Origin: Phenylobacterium montanum
Lineage (GTDB): Bacteria > Pseudomonadota > Alphaproteobacteria > Caulobacterales > Caulobacteraceae
Length of the DNA: 64,000 nt
Direction of reading: 5' to 3'
NCBI RefSeq assembly: GCF_018135625.1
Contig: NZ_CP073078.1
Coordinates: 3,380,501-3,444,500, forward strand
Below the pieces are notes generated by a model. The model made no database searches. It saw only the letters and a list, made by a program, of their open reading frames with translations, and was not told the DNA's origin. Below, in pieces: positions 1 to 7,752 of the stretch (position 1 is the stretch's first letter; each line of letters begins with the position of its first letter). The position numbers and the translations under genes were made by a program.

Positions 1-73
1 CGCGCCCAGATTGGGTGCGGGCCTGTCACCCGATCAGCTTGCCGTCGTCAAGCCCTCGCGGCCTTGATTTGCC
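1..73. other. Window edge downstream of rimI, no gene assigned
   Basis: This short stretch lies just beyond the 3' end of rimI. I see no confident reading frame or structured element in it. In related Caulobacteraceae a fur gene often follows rimI, but nothing here lets me confirm that; any such gene would lie mostly outside the window. Confidence 0.3.
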
Positions 74-532
74 TCAAGTCGGCGCATTCAGGCTGAGCCG
101 ATAGACCAGGGCGTCTATGGGCCCGCGCCCGCCGTGGGCGTAATAGCCGGGGCGAAGGCCGATCCGCTCGAAGCCGAGACCGCGATAGAGGGCCAGGGCC
201 GGCGCGTTGTCGGCCGCCACCTCCAGAAACATGGTCTCGGCGCCGGCCGTGCGGGCAAGGCCCAGGGCCGCCTGCATCAACACCCGGCCCAGGCCCTGGC
301 CGCGTGTCTCGGGCGCCACCGCCAGGGTCAGGACCTCGGCCTCGCCGACCACGACGCGGCAGAGGATGAAGCCGGCCGGGCTCCCATTGGCCGCCTCGAT
401 CACCAGGCCGAAGCCGCCCGGCCCGGCAAGCAGGTCGGCGATCTCCTGCGCGCCCCAGGGCGCTACAAAGCTCGCAGCGTGCAGGGCGGCCAGGGCCGGC
501 GTGTCCTCGGGCAAGGCCGGGCGCAGGGTCAC
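74..532 (-). CDS. rimI: Ribosomal protein S18 alanine N-acetyltransferase-like GNAT enzyme
   Basis: GNAT acetyltransferase expected to transfer acetyl from acetyl-CoA to an N-terminal amine, classically that of ribosomal protein S18. The 152-residue protein shows the acetyl-CoA loop RGQGLG about midway and the RimI-type C-terminal motif EVAADNAPALALYRGLGF followed by RPGYY. The frame stays open far upstream, but the extension is arginine/proline rich and overlaps tsaB. The GTG at 532 starts exactly at VTLRP, and its GTGA overlaps the tsaB stop by 4 bp, so I chose it. The overlap implies translational coupling with tsaB, and tsaB-rimI adjacency is common in bacteria. The true substrate is not shown by sequence. 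Confidence 0.88.
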   Translation of the reverse strand: MTLRPALPEDTPALAALHAASFVAPWGAQEIADLLAGPGGFGLVIEAANGSPAGFILCRVVVGEAEVLTLAVAPETRGQGLGRVLMQAALGLARTAGAETMFLEVAADNAPALALYRGLGFERIGLRPGYYAHGGRGPIDALVYRLSLNAPT

Positions 533-1185
533 GGCGGGTCGATCCCACCCGGCAGCTTGGCGTCCGGCGGCCGCAGATAAAGCGGCCGCGGCGGCGGGAA
601 GGGCTCGCGCGCAGCGGCGGCGATCTCGGCTATGGCCACAGGGTCCGCGGCGGCAGGCGTCAGGGTCTCGGTCTCGGCCAGCACGGGCGCCAGGAGGGGC
701 GCCCCCGAGCCGACCAGCTTCGCCGGCCCGCCGGGCCACAGCTCGGCCAGCCGGGCGGCGGCGATCTCGACCGGCAGCACGTCGGGGGCCATCGCCGCCC
801 GCCCGTCGATGAAGATCTGCAGGTAAACCTGCCCCCGCTTGGCGTCGAGGCAGGCGGCGACGAAGCCCTTGGTCCCCGCGCCTCGCGCCAAGGCTTCAAG
901 CACGCCGACGCCGACGCAGGGCTTATCCAACGCCAGGGCCAAGCCCTTGGCGAAGGCGAGGCCGACCCGAAGGCCGGTGAACGAGCCCGGCCCTACAGTC
1001 ACGGCGATGCGGTCCAAATCGCCGAAGCGCCAGCCGGCGCCGTCCATCAGCTCGGCGACCATGGGGGCCAGCCGCTCCTGGTGGCCGCGGCGCATCGGCT
1101 CGGTGATCGCGGCGACGACCGCGGCGTCAGTCCGCAGGGCGGCCGAGCAGGCGTCGAGGCAGGTGTCGAGGGCCAAGAGCTTCAT
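529..1185 (-). CDS. tsaB: tRNA threonylcarbamoyladenosine biosynthesis protein TsaB
   Basis: TsaB is the ASKHA-fold partner of TsaD in the complex that makes threonylcarbamoyladenosine at A37 of ANN-decoding tRNAs. The 218-residue protein opens with MKLLALDTCLDACSAAL and carries the hallmark VGPGSFTGLRVGLAFAKGLA near residues 64-84. Length and motifs match the family. It overlaps rimI by 4 bp (GTGA) and sits 10 bp after the lipoprotein gene upstream, so it probably belongs to a longer minus-strand transcription unit. Cytoplasmic and normally essential or nearly so. Nothing unusual. Confidence 0.95.
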   Translation of the reverse strand: MKLLALDTCLDACSAALRTDAAVVAAITEPMRRGHQERLAPMVAELMDGAGWRFGDLDRIAVTVGPGSFTGLRVGLAFAKGLALALDKPCVGVGVLEALARGAGTKGFVAACLDAKRGQVYLQIFIDGRAAMAPDVLPVEIAAARLAELWPGGPAKLVGSGAPLLAPVLAETETLTPAAADPVAIAEIAAAAREPFPPPRPLYLRPPDAKLPGGIDPP

Positions 1186-1195
1186 CCGCGCCGCC

Positions 1196-1810
1196 TCAAC
1201 CCTTGGCCTTCAGCGGCTTGATCGGCTTCCAGACGATGGCGCGCAAAAAGCCCTTGGCCCTGAGCAGCGAGTCCGGCGGGAACTCCATCGACTTCCAGCC
1301 CGGTATGGCGAAGACGAAGGTCACCGCCCCCTCGTTCGGCCGGGCGCAGACCATGGCGTCGCGGTCGCGGTCGGCGCCCAGCTCGCACTGGGAAAGGTCG
1401 AAGTGGGCGTCCTTCCAGCCCATGCCGATATGCTCGCCGTGGGGGCCGCGCACTGCACCGCCCACCAGCCGCACCGTACCGATCTTGGGGTCGTCCGTGC
1501 CCGGGAAATTGCCGAAGCCATCGACAATCTCCAGCATCTGGGCGCCGTCCTGGCTGACCGTGATCACCGAGCGGGTCTCGTCCTCGGAGATCTGCACCTC
1601 GCCGTCCTGGACGATGGCCTTGGGGAACAGCTCCTTGATCCGAGGGCTCTCGAAATAGGTGTCCCAGCGGATCGGCCCCACGCCCCAAGGCTCGGCGGTC
1701 AGCACGCCGCCCTCGTAGGGCGTCGCCGGGGGCGCCGGCGCCTCGACGTGACGGGGCGCACATCCGGCTACAAGCATCAGGAAGGCGAGCGCTGCGAACC
1801 GCGGGGTCAT
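1196..1810 (-). CDS. Conserved lipoprotein of unknown function
   Basis: A 204-residue protein with a lipoprotein signal peptide: a short positive start (MTPR), a hydrophobic stretch and the lipobox LVAGC at residues 13-17, so Cys17 would be lipidated. The mature part is soluble and beta-rich in appearance, with several pairs of acidic residues and two further cysteines (CEL, VCAR) that could form a disulfide. I do not recognise the family with certainty. It lies 9 bp after the nitroreductase gene and 10 bp before tsaB on the same strand, so co-transcription is likely, but this says little about its job. Confidence 0.75.
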   Translation of the reverse strand: MTPRFAALAFLMLVAGCAPRHVEAPAPPATPYEGGVLTAEPWGVGPIRWDTYFESPRIKELFPKAIVQDGEVQISEDETRSVITVSQDGAQMLEIVDGFGNFPGTDDPKIGTVRLVGGAVRGPHGEHIGMGWKDAHFDLSQCELGADRDRDAMVCARPNEGAVTFVFAIPGWKSMEFPPDSLLRAKGFLRAIVWKPIKPLKAKG

Positions 1811-1819
1811 GACCCCTGG

Positions 1820-2410
1820 TTAGACGATCCGGCAAGCCTCTTCAAACGACAGGCGGGGCGAGCGGGGGAACAGGTTGTGCTCGGTCCCGTGACCGATCGA
1901 GCAAATGAAGTTCGACTTGATTCGCGTCCCGGCGAAGAAGGCCGCGTCCACCGCCGCGTTGTTGAACCCGGACATGGGGCCAGTGTCGTAGCCCAGTGAT
2001 CGGGCGGCGATGATCAGATAGGCGCCCTGCAGGCTGGAATTGCGGAACGCGCCGCTCTCGCGCATCGCCGGATCGTTGAACCAGTTCTTGGCGTCCGGAT
2101 TGTGCGGGAACAGCTTGGGCAGGGTTTCGGGAAAGTCGAGGTCGTAGCCGACGATCACAGTCGCCGGGGCCTGGCGGATCTTGGCTCCGTTGGTCTCGCT
2201 GGCCAGAGCCGCCAGCTTCTCCTTGCCCTCGGGCGTCACGCACCAGACGAAGCGGGCCGGGCTCATATTGGCCGAGGTCGGACCCATCTTGGTCAGGTCG
2301 TAGATCGCCCGCATGACCTCCTCGGCGATCGGCTCCTCCACCCAGCCGTTGCGGGTGCGGGCGCTGCGGAAGAGGACGTCCAGGGCGGCGTCGTCGAGGG
2401 CGTGGCTCAA
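1820..2410 (-). CDS. Nitroreductase-family protein, RutE/malonic semialdehyde reductase-like
   Basis: FMN-dependent NAD(P)H oxidoreductase of the nitroreductase superfamily. The 196-residue length and the pattern RTRNGW near residue 20, [14 protein letters not shown] near residue 43 and [12 protein letters not shown] near residue 143 resemble the RutE/HadB-like branch (3-hydroxypropionate-forming malonic semialdehyde reductase). There are no rut neighbours, so a pyrimidine-degradation role is not supported by context. The start is TTG at 2410, preceded by GGGGAA at suitable spacing; no better ATG is near. The conserved family makes a flavin reductase role safe, while the physiological substrate is open. 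Confidence 0.82.
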   Translation of the reverse strand: MSHALDDAALDVLFRSARTRNGWVEEPIAEEVMRAIYDLTKMGPTSANMSPARFVWCVTPEGKEKLAALASETNGAKIRQAPATVIVGYDLDFPETLPKLFPHNPDAKNWFNDPAMRESGAFRNSSLQGAYLIIAARSLGYDTGPMSGFNNAAVDAAFFAGTRIKSNFICSIGHGTEHNLFPRSPRLSFEEACRIV

Positions 2411-2452
2411 GGTCGGATTCCCCAGTCTCTGATCAGGATCTGGCGCGCAGCC

Positions 2453-3037
2453 CTACAGCACCTGCTCCACCCGAGTCACCTCCGGCACGTAGTGCTTCAG
2501 CATGTTCTCGACCCCTGCCTTCAGCGTGGCCGAAGAAGAGGGGCAGCCTGAACAGGCGCCGCGCATGTGCAGCCAGACGACGCCGGTCTCGACCTCGAAG
2601 CGGTCGAACAGGATGTCGCCGCCGTCCTGGGCCACGGCCGGACGGATGCGGCTGTCCAGCAGGTCCTTGATCTCGGCCACAATCTGGGCGGTCTCGCCCG
2701 CATATTCGGTGTCGTCGTGGCCCTCACCGCCGCCGCCCGCCGCCGCGGCTTCGCGCAGCACCGGGGCGCCCGAGGTGAAGTGCTCCATGATCGCGGCCAG
2801 CACCGGCGCCTTCAGCTGCGGCCAGGACAGGCCCGCGCCGTCCTTGGTCACGGTCAGGAAGTCCGAACCCAGGAACACGCGCCGCACACCCTCCAGGGCG
2901 AAGATGGCCTCGGCCAGGGGCGAGGCCTCAGCCTCGTCGACGTTTCGAAACTCGCGCGAGCCCTCGCCCAGGACGTCGCGTCCGGGCAGGAACTTCAGCA
3001 CGTCGGGATTGGGGGTGGTCTCGGTCTGGATGAACAT
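2453..3037 (-). CDS. NifU/NfuA-like iron-sulfur cluster scaffold or carrier
   Basis: A 194-residue Fe-S carrier. Residues 1-90 form the Nfu N-terminal domain (MFIQTETTPNPDVLKFLPG). A glycine-rich linker with acidic residues near 100-112 follows, then the NifU C-terminal domain with the cluster-binding CSGC motif near residues 163-166 inside RGACSGCPSSSATLK. This two-domain layout is the usual alphaproteobacterial form that transfers [4Fe-4S] clusters to client enzymes. It precedes the nitroreductase gene by 42 bp. The ATG at 3037 gives the full conserved N-terminus. No suf or isc genes are visible in the window. Confidence 0.93.
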   Translation of the reverse strand: MFIQTETTPNPDVLKFLPGRDVLGEGSREFRNVDEAEASPLAEAIFALEGVRRVFLGSDFLTVTKDGAGLSWPQLKAPVLAAIMEHFTSGAPVLREAAAAGGGGEGHDDTEYAGETAQIVAEIKDLLDSRIRPAVAQDGGDILFDRFEVETGVVWLHMRGACSGCPSSSATLKAGVENMLKHYVPEVTRVEQVL

Positions 3038-3097
3038 GGCTGCAAAGAGGCTCCGCGAACGGCTCTCAGATGGCGCGTCCTGCAGCCGGGCGCAAGC

Positions 3098-3571
3098 TCA
3101 GTGAACGGGCGGGGCGCCGTCGGCGGCGATCTTGGCGCGGATGTTGAAGCTGACCGTGACCTTGCCGGCATGCTCGAACACCAGGGTGATCTCCTGCTGG
3201 CCGCCGTCGAGCAGCTTTTCCTTCAGGCCGGTCAGCATCAGGTGACGCCCGCCGGGATGGAAGGTGACCGAGCCGTGCGGCGGAATCTCCACCGGCCCGG
3301 CGTCGCCCATCATCATCATGCCCTTCATCTCCTGCATGGTGTGGATCTCGACCTTGTCGGCGCAGGCGCAGGAGGCCGAGACCAGCCGGTCGGGCGTGGA
3401 GCCGCCGTTGGCGATGGTCAGATAGGCGGCGGTGTTCGGCGTATGGCCGATGCTCGCCCGCACCGTGCGCGAAGCGATCACCAGAGATCCGGCCTTGACC
3501 TGGTGCGGGTCGGCATGGGCGGGAACCGCCAACAGGGCCAGGAGGGCGGCGAACGGGACCAGGCGACGCAT
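3098..3571 (-). CDS. Periplasmic copper chaperone PCu(A)C family
   Basis: A 157-residue secreted protein with a clear Sec signal peptide (MRRLVPFAALLALLAVPAHA, likely cleaved after residue 20). The copper-binding pattern H-(M)x-M is visible as VEIHTMQEMKGMMMMGD in the middle and as HPGGRHLMLTGLK further on, which matches PCu(A)C proteins that deliver Cu(I) to the CuA site of cytochrome oxidase. A strong AAGGAG site lies 6 nt before the ATG at 3571. There is no Sco or oxidase gene nearby, so the client is inferred from family only. Confidence 0.92.
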   Translation of the reverse strand: MRRLVPFAALLALLAVPAHADPHQVKAGSLVIASRTVRASIGHTPNTAAYLTIANGGSTPDRLVSASCACADKVEIHTMQEMKGMMMMGDAGPVEIPPHGSVTFHPGGRHLMLTGLKEKLLDGGQQEITLVFEHAGKVTVSFNIRAKIAADGAPPVH

Positions 3572-3644
3572 GGGAACTCCTTTGGCGCAGGGCCAGAGGA
3601 TTAGGACAGGCGCGGCCGGATGGCCAGGGTTGGGTCTCCGGCTC

Positions 3645-4685
3645 CTACTTCACCGCCCGCCAGAAACCCACGATCCGCCGCGTCTCCTCCAGGATCGGCT
3701 CGGCCACGGCGGCGGCGCGCTCCGCCCCGTCGGCCAGGATGCGGTCAAGTTCGGCCGGGTCGCCCAACAGCCGGCGCATCTCGGCGCCGATCGGGGCGAT
3801 GGTCTCGACCATCAGCTCGGCCAGGGCCGGCTTGAAGGCGCCGAAGCCTTGCCCGGCGAAGCGGGCCAGCACCTCGGCCTTGGTCTGGCCGGCCAGGGCG
3901 CCGTAGATGCCCACCAGGTTGTCGGCCTCGGGCCGCGCCCTCAGCGCCTCCAGATCAGCCGGCAGCGGCTCGGGATCGGTCCGCGCCTTGCGCACCTTCT
4001 GGTCGATGGCGTCCTTGTCGTCCAACAGGTTGATGCGCGAATAGTCCGACGGATCGGACTTGCTCATCTTGGCCGCGCCGTCACGCAGCGACATCACCCG
4101 CGCGCCGGGGCCCTCGATCAGGGGCTCGGGCAGGGGGAAGAAGCCCGGCGCGGCGAAGTCGTTGTTGAACTTCTGGGCGATGTCCCGGGTCAGCTCCAGG
4201 TGCTGCTTCTGGTCCTCGCCCACCGGCACGTGGGTGGCCTTGTAGATCAGGATGTCGGCGGCCTGCAGCACCGGGTAGGTGTAGAGACCGACGCTGGCCC
4301 GCTCCTTGTGCTTGCCGGTCTTCTCCTTGAACTGGGTCATGCGGTCGAGCCAGCCGAGGCGGGCGACGCAGTTGAAGATCCAGGCCAGGTCGACATGGGC
4401 GCGCACGGCCGACTGCGGGAATATGGTCGCGACCTTGGGGTCGAGGCCCGAGGCGAGATAGGCGGCGGCGATCTCTCGCGTCTGGGCGGCCAGCTGCGCC
4501 GGCTCCTGCCAGACGGTGATGGCGTGCTGGTCGGCGACGAAGATGAAGCACTGCATGCGGTGCTGCAGGTCGACGAACTTCTTCAGCGCGCCCAGGTAGT
4601 TGCCCAGGTGCAGGGCGCCGGAGGGCTGCACGCCGGACAGGACGCGCTCGGGGCCGGCATAGGCGGCGGGGGCTTGGTCGGTCAT
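3645..4685 (-). CDS. trpS: Tryptophanyl-tRNA synthetase
   Basis: Class I aminoacyl-tRNA synthetase charging tRNA-Trp. From ATG 4685 the protein is 346 residues. The ATP-binding signature appears as [19 protein letters not shown] (HIGH equivalent HLGN) near residue 20, and the second signature as KMSKSD near residue 210. A longer frame opens at 4736, but its extra 17 residues are unlike the family and ATG 4685 begins the usual acidic/alanine-rich lead-in. It follows murJ on the same strand with a 164-bp gap. No tryptophan leader or T-box was seen. Confidence 0.96.
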   Translation of the reverse strand: MTDQAPAAYAGPERVLSGVQPSGALHLGNYLGALKKFVDLQHRMQCFIFVADQHAITVWQEPAQLAAQTREIAAAYLASGLDPKVATIFPQSAVRAHVDLAWIFNCVARLGWLDRMTQFKEKTGKHKERASVGLYTYPVLQAADILIYKATHVPVGEDQKQHLELTRDIAQKFNNDFAAPGFFPLPEPLIEGPGARVMSLRDGAAKMSKSDPSDYSRINLLDDKDAIDQKVRKARTDPEPLPADLEALRARPEADNLVGIYGALAGQTKAEVLARFAGQGFGAFKPALAELMVETIAPIGAEMRRLLGDPAELDRILADGAERAAAVAEPILEETRRIVGFWRAVK

Positions 4686-4849
4686 GGGAAGGCTCGAACT
4701 TGGAGGAACGGTCTTATAGCGCACGCAGACGCGCACGCCGGGGCGTCGTCAGAAGCGCGCGCCGCGCCATCGCCGGAGATTGCAATCCAAGCTGGCCATG
4801 GCCAGGGCTCTAGACCGAAGTGGTTTTGAGGGCAAGCTTTCGGGGCCGA

Positions 4850-6487
4850 TCAACCCCGGCGGCGGGTCGCCGCCCGCATCTCGGCCAGGGTCAGGCCGCC
4901 CGAGGCGAACAGCAGGAACGGGTAGGCGGCGCCGGCCAGGACCAGCACCGCGAGAATGGCGATCTCCTTGGCGTGGCGTCCCGCGATCGGCAGATGGCCA
5001 ATCACCGCCTCGACCAGCGGCCGCTCGTGAGAAACGGCGCCCAGGAGCAGCCCGAGGGCTACGCTGGCGGCGAGGATGCGGGCGAGCTTGGACCAGGCGC
5101 GGCCGGTCGGCGAATAGTCGCCGCGCTGATGCAGGGTCCAGGCCATCATCAGCACATTGACCCAGGAGGCCAGGCTGGTGGCCGCGGCTATGCCCTGGAC
5201 GCCGATGAAATGGAACAGGGTCACGCCGGCGGCGATGTTCACCACCACCGAGACGATGGCGTAGCGCATCGGCGTCCGGGTGTCCTGGCGGGCGAAGAAG
5301 GCGCGGGTGACGATCTGCGACAGGACAAAAGCCGGCACGCCCCAGCCATATTGCCTCAGCGCCAGGGCCACCTGATGGGCGTCGCTGACGTGGAAGGCGC
5401 CGCGGGTGAACAGGCCGTCGATCAGGAAGAAGGGGATGGCGAACAGGGCGGCCGCCGCCGGCAGGGTCAGGGCCATGGCGAAGGTGATGGCCTCGTCCAT
5501 GGCCGAGCGGGCGCCCGGATGATCCTCGGCCTGCACCGCGCGCGACAGCCGGGGCAGGAGCGCGACGCCGATCGCCACGCCCACCAGCCCTTGCGGCAGC
5601 TGATACAGACGATCGCAGACCGACAGCCACGAGCGAGCGCCGTTGATCGGCGAGACCAGCACCCCGGAGACAAACACGTTGATCTGGCTGACGCTGGCGG
5701 CGATGGCGCCGGGCACGGCGAGCGCGATCAGCTTCCTGATCTCCGGCGTCAGCCGCGGCCAGCGCCAGTCGACCCGCGCCCCGGACCTGTTCACGCCCCA
5801 CCAGAGCAGCCCGGCCTGGGACACCCCGGCCAGGATCACCCCGATCGAGGCCGCCTTGGCCGCCGCCACCGGCGTCGTCGCCGGCAGTACGGTGACCAAA
5901 GTCCAGAGGTTCAAAAGGATCGGCGCCGCGCCCGACAGGACGAAGCGGTTCCTCGCATTCAGCACCCCCGACAGGTGGGCGTAGATCGCCATGCACGGCA
6001 GGTAGGGCATGGTGATCTGGGTCAGGAAGATGGCCAGCTTGAACTTGGCCGGATTGGCGGCGAAACCCGGGGCGATCAGGAACATCAGCCAGGGCATGGT
6101 CAGCTCGGCGAACACCGTCAGGGCCAGCGTCGCCGCGGCGAGGGTGGCCATGGCGTCGGCGGCCAGGATGTCGGCCACCTCCTCGCCGTCCCGCTCCAGC
6201 GAGCGGGCGTAGGCCGGCACGAAGGCGGCGGCGAAGGCGCCTTCGGCGAAGATGCGCCGGAACAGGTTGGGGAAGGCGAAGGCGGTGTTGAAGGCGTCGG
6301 CGGCGAAGGTCGCGCTGGCCCCCATGCGATAGGTGATGGCCAGGTCGCGCGCGAAGCCCATCACCCGGCTGACCAGGGTCAGGCCGGAATAGATCATCGA
6401 GGAGCGGATCATGCCCGAGCGGCCCGAACGGACGGGCGAGGCGGGATCGGCTTTGGCGGCGGGGGCGGCGTCGGGTTCGGCGGTCAC
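4850..6487 (-). CDS. murJ: Lipid II flippase MurJ (MviN)
   Basis: Polytopic membrane protein of the MOP superfamily that flips lipid II across the inner membrane for peptidoglycan synthesis. The sequence shows the family start MIRSSMIYSGLTLVSRVMGF, the loop GASATFAADAFNTAFAFPN and many hydrophobic segments consistent with about 14 helices. The start is uncertain: TTG 6544, GTG 6487 (used here, 545 aa) and ATG 6412 (520 aa, exactly at MIRSSMIYSG) are all in frame and none has a strong ribosome binding site. In related genomes murJ lies next to glnD; here three genes intervene. Confidence 0.94.
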   Translation of the reverse strand: MTAEPDAAPAAKADPASPVRSGRSGMIRSSMIYSGLTLVSRVMGFARDLAITYRMGASATFAADAFNTAFAFPNLFRRIFAEGAFAAAFVPAYARSLERDGEEVADILAADAMATLAAATLALTVFAELTMPWLMFLIAPGFAANPAKFKLAIFLTQITMPYLPCMAIYAHLSGVLNARNRFVLSGAAPILLNLWTLVTVLPATTPVAAAKAASIGVILAGVSQAGLLWWGVNRSGARVDWRWPRLTPEIRKLIALAVPGAIAASVSQINVFVSGVLVSPINGARSWLSVCDRLYQLPQGLVGVAIGVALLPRLSRAVQAEDHPGARSAMDEAITFAMALTLPAAAALFAIPFFLIDGLFTRGAFHVSDAHQVALALRQYGWGVPAFVLSQIVTRAFFARQDTRTPMRYAIVSVVVNIAAGVTLFHFIGVQGIAAATSLASWVNVLMMAWTLHQRGDYSPTGRAWSKLARILAASVALGLLLGAVSHERPLVEAVIGHLPIAGRHAKEIAILAVLVLAGAAYPFLLFASGGLTLAEMRAATRRRG

Positions 6488-6585
6488 GGGCGGTGCGCTA
6501 CGATGGCGCAGGGACAAGGTCAAGGCGGACGGGGGCGCGGCCAATAGGCTAGACCCTGCGGCGGGGCGCGTAATCTGGAGTGAGC

Positions 6586-7215
6586 ATGAGAGCCAGGCTC
6601 CTGTCCCTCGCGGCCGCCATCGGCTTGGCCGCCGCCTGCTGCCAGGCCCCCGCCCAGGCCGCCCCCAGCGAGGGCAATGTGCTGGCCTGGATCAACTGGG
6701 CCAGGGCCCATCCGGCCGAATATGCGGACATGCTGCGCGAGTACCGCAGCTGGTTTCAGGGCCGCGTGGTCCATGCGCCGGGCGACGAGACCGGCGTGGC
6801 GACGGTCGAGGGCGTCGCCGCGGTGGACGAGGCCATCGCCTATGTCGAGCGGCAAAGGCCGCTGCCGCCGCTCGAGCAGAACGATCGTCTGACGCGGGCC
6901 GCCGAAGCCTATGCGGGGGCGACCGGTCCATCTGGCCGGGTGGGCCACGTCGGCCCCCATGGCGAGACCCTGATGCAGCGGATTCGCGCCGTCGGCGTCC
7001 TGCCGAGCTCGGCCGGGGAGGTGATCGCCTACGGCCCCGACACCTCCGAGGCGGTGGTGCGCCAGTTGATCATCGACGACGGCGTGCCCAGCCGCGGCCA
7101 CCGCATGGAGATCTTCGACCCCGGCTATCGTGTCGCCGGCGTCGGCTGCGGCCGTCATCGGGTGTACCGCACCATGTGCGTCGTGGATTTCGCCGGCGCC
7201 CTGGCGGAACGCTAG
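6586..7215 (+). CDS. Secreted CAP/SCP-domain protein
   Basis: A 209-residue protein with an N-terminal signal peptide (hydrophobic residues 3-20, AQA cleavage site near residue 25) followed by a cysteine-rich-secretory/PR-1-like (CAP) domain. Visible family features are VLAWINWARAHPAEYADML near the mature N-terminus, RVGHVGPHGETLMQRI, the glutamate in GEVIAYG, and RGHRMEIFDPGYRVAGVGC near the C-terminus, which supply the His/Glu cavity residues. A frame opens at GTG 6580, but ATG 6586 has GGAG 5 nt upstream. The role of bacterial CAP proteins is not settled. It ends 13 bp from the convergent cytochrome c gene. Confidence 0.85.
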   Translation: MRARLLSLAAAIGLAAACCQAPAQAAPSEGNVLAWINWARAHPAEYADMLREYRSWFQGRVVHAPGDETGVATVEGVAAVDEAIAYVERQRPLPPLEQNDRLTRAAEAYAGATGPSGRVGHVGPHGETLMQRIRAVGVLPSSAGEVIAYGPDTSEAVVRQLIIDDGVPSRGHRMEIFDPGYRVAGVGCGRHRVYRTMCVVDFAGALAER

Positions 7216-7228
7216 GCGCTCCGGACCG

Positions 7229-7609
7229 TCAAGGCTCGGCGACCGCTTTCTTCCGTACAGGCTCCAGGCTGTGCAGGAACGCCTTGAGCGCAGCGACCTC
7301 GTCCTCGTCGAGCGCGAGGTGCGGCATGCGCGGGTGATAGCGCGACGAGCCCTCTTCCGAGCGATCCGCCGGCGCAAGCATGCCCTCGCTGAGCAGCGCG
7401 TCGAGCCCGCCCGGGCCATAGCGGCGATGAAGGTCCCGAAACGGCGGGGCCGCCGCGTTGGGACTGCGCCCTGCACCGATGGCGTGGCATGCGCCGCAAT
7501 TGCGCTGGGCGATGCGGCGGCCGAACGCGACATCCGCCGGCTCGCTCCGCACCAGGCCGGCGCAAGCGAAAGCCGCCACGGCGATCATCAGGCCTGCAAA
7601 ACGCTTCAT
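7229..7609 (-). CDS. Small periplasmic cytochrome c
   Basis: From ATG 7609 a 126-residue protein with a signal peptide (MKRFAGLMIAVAAFACAGLV) and one heme c site CGACH in GRRIAQRNCGACHAIGAG. The likely distal methionine ligand is in RYHPRMPHLALDEDEV, followed by a C-terminal helix, as in class I cytochromes. An in-frame extension to 7705 lacks a signal peptide and is rejected. It is divergent from the hybrid histidine kinase at 7753 and convergent with the CAP gene. No electron-transfer partner is encoded next to it. Confidence 0.85.
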   Translation of the reverse strand: MKRFAGLMIAVAAFACAGLVRSEPADVAFGRRIAQRNCGACHAIGAGRSPNAAAPPFRDLHRRYGPGGLDALLSEGMLAPADRSEEGSSRYHPRMPHLALDEDEVAALKAFLHSLEPVRKKAVAEP

Positions 7610-7752
7610 GCCGCGAGCATCGCCGAGCGCGCGCCCGCCGTGCATTGATCCAGCACAAGCCCGCATCCCCTCACCGCCTCGCGTCGAAAATTGCGGTGCG
7701 GTCAATCATTCGTTCGCGTGTTTCGTTGGAGGCTTTTCGCTGAAGCCGCCGA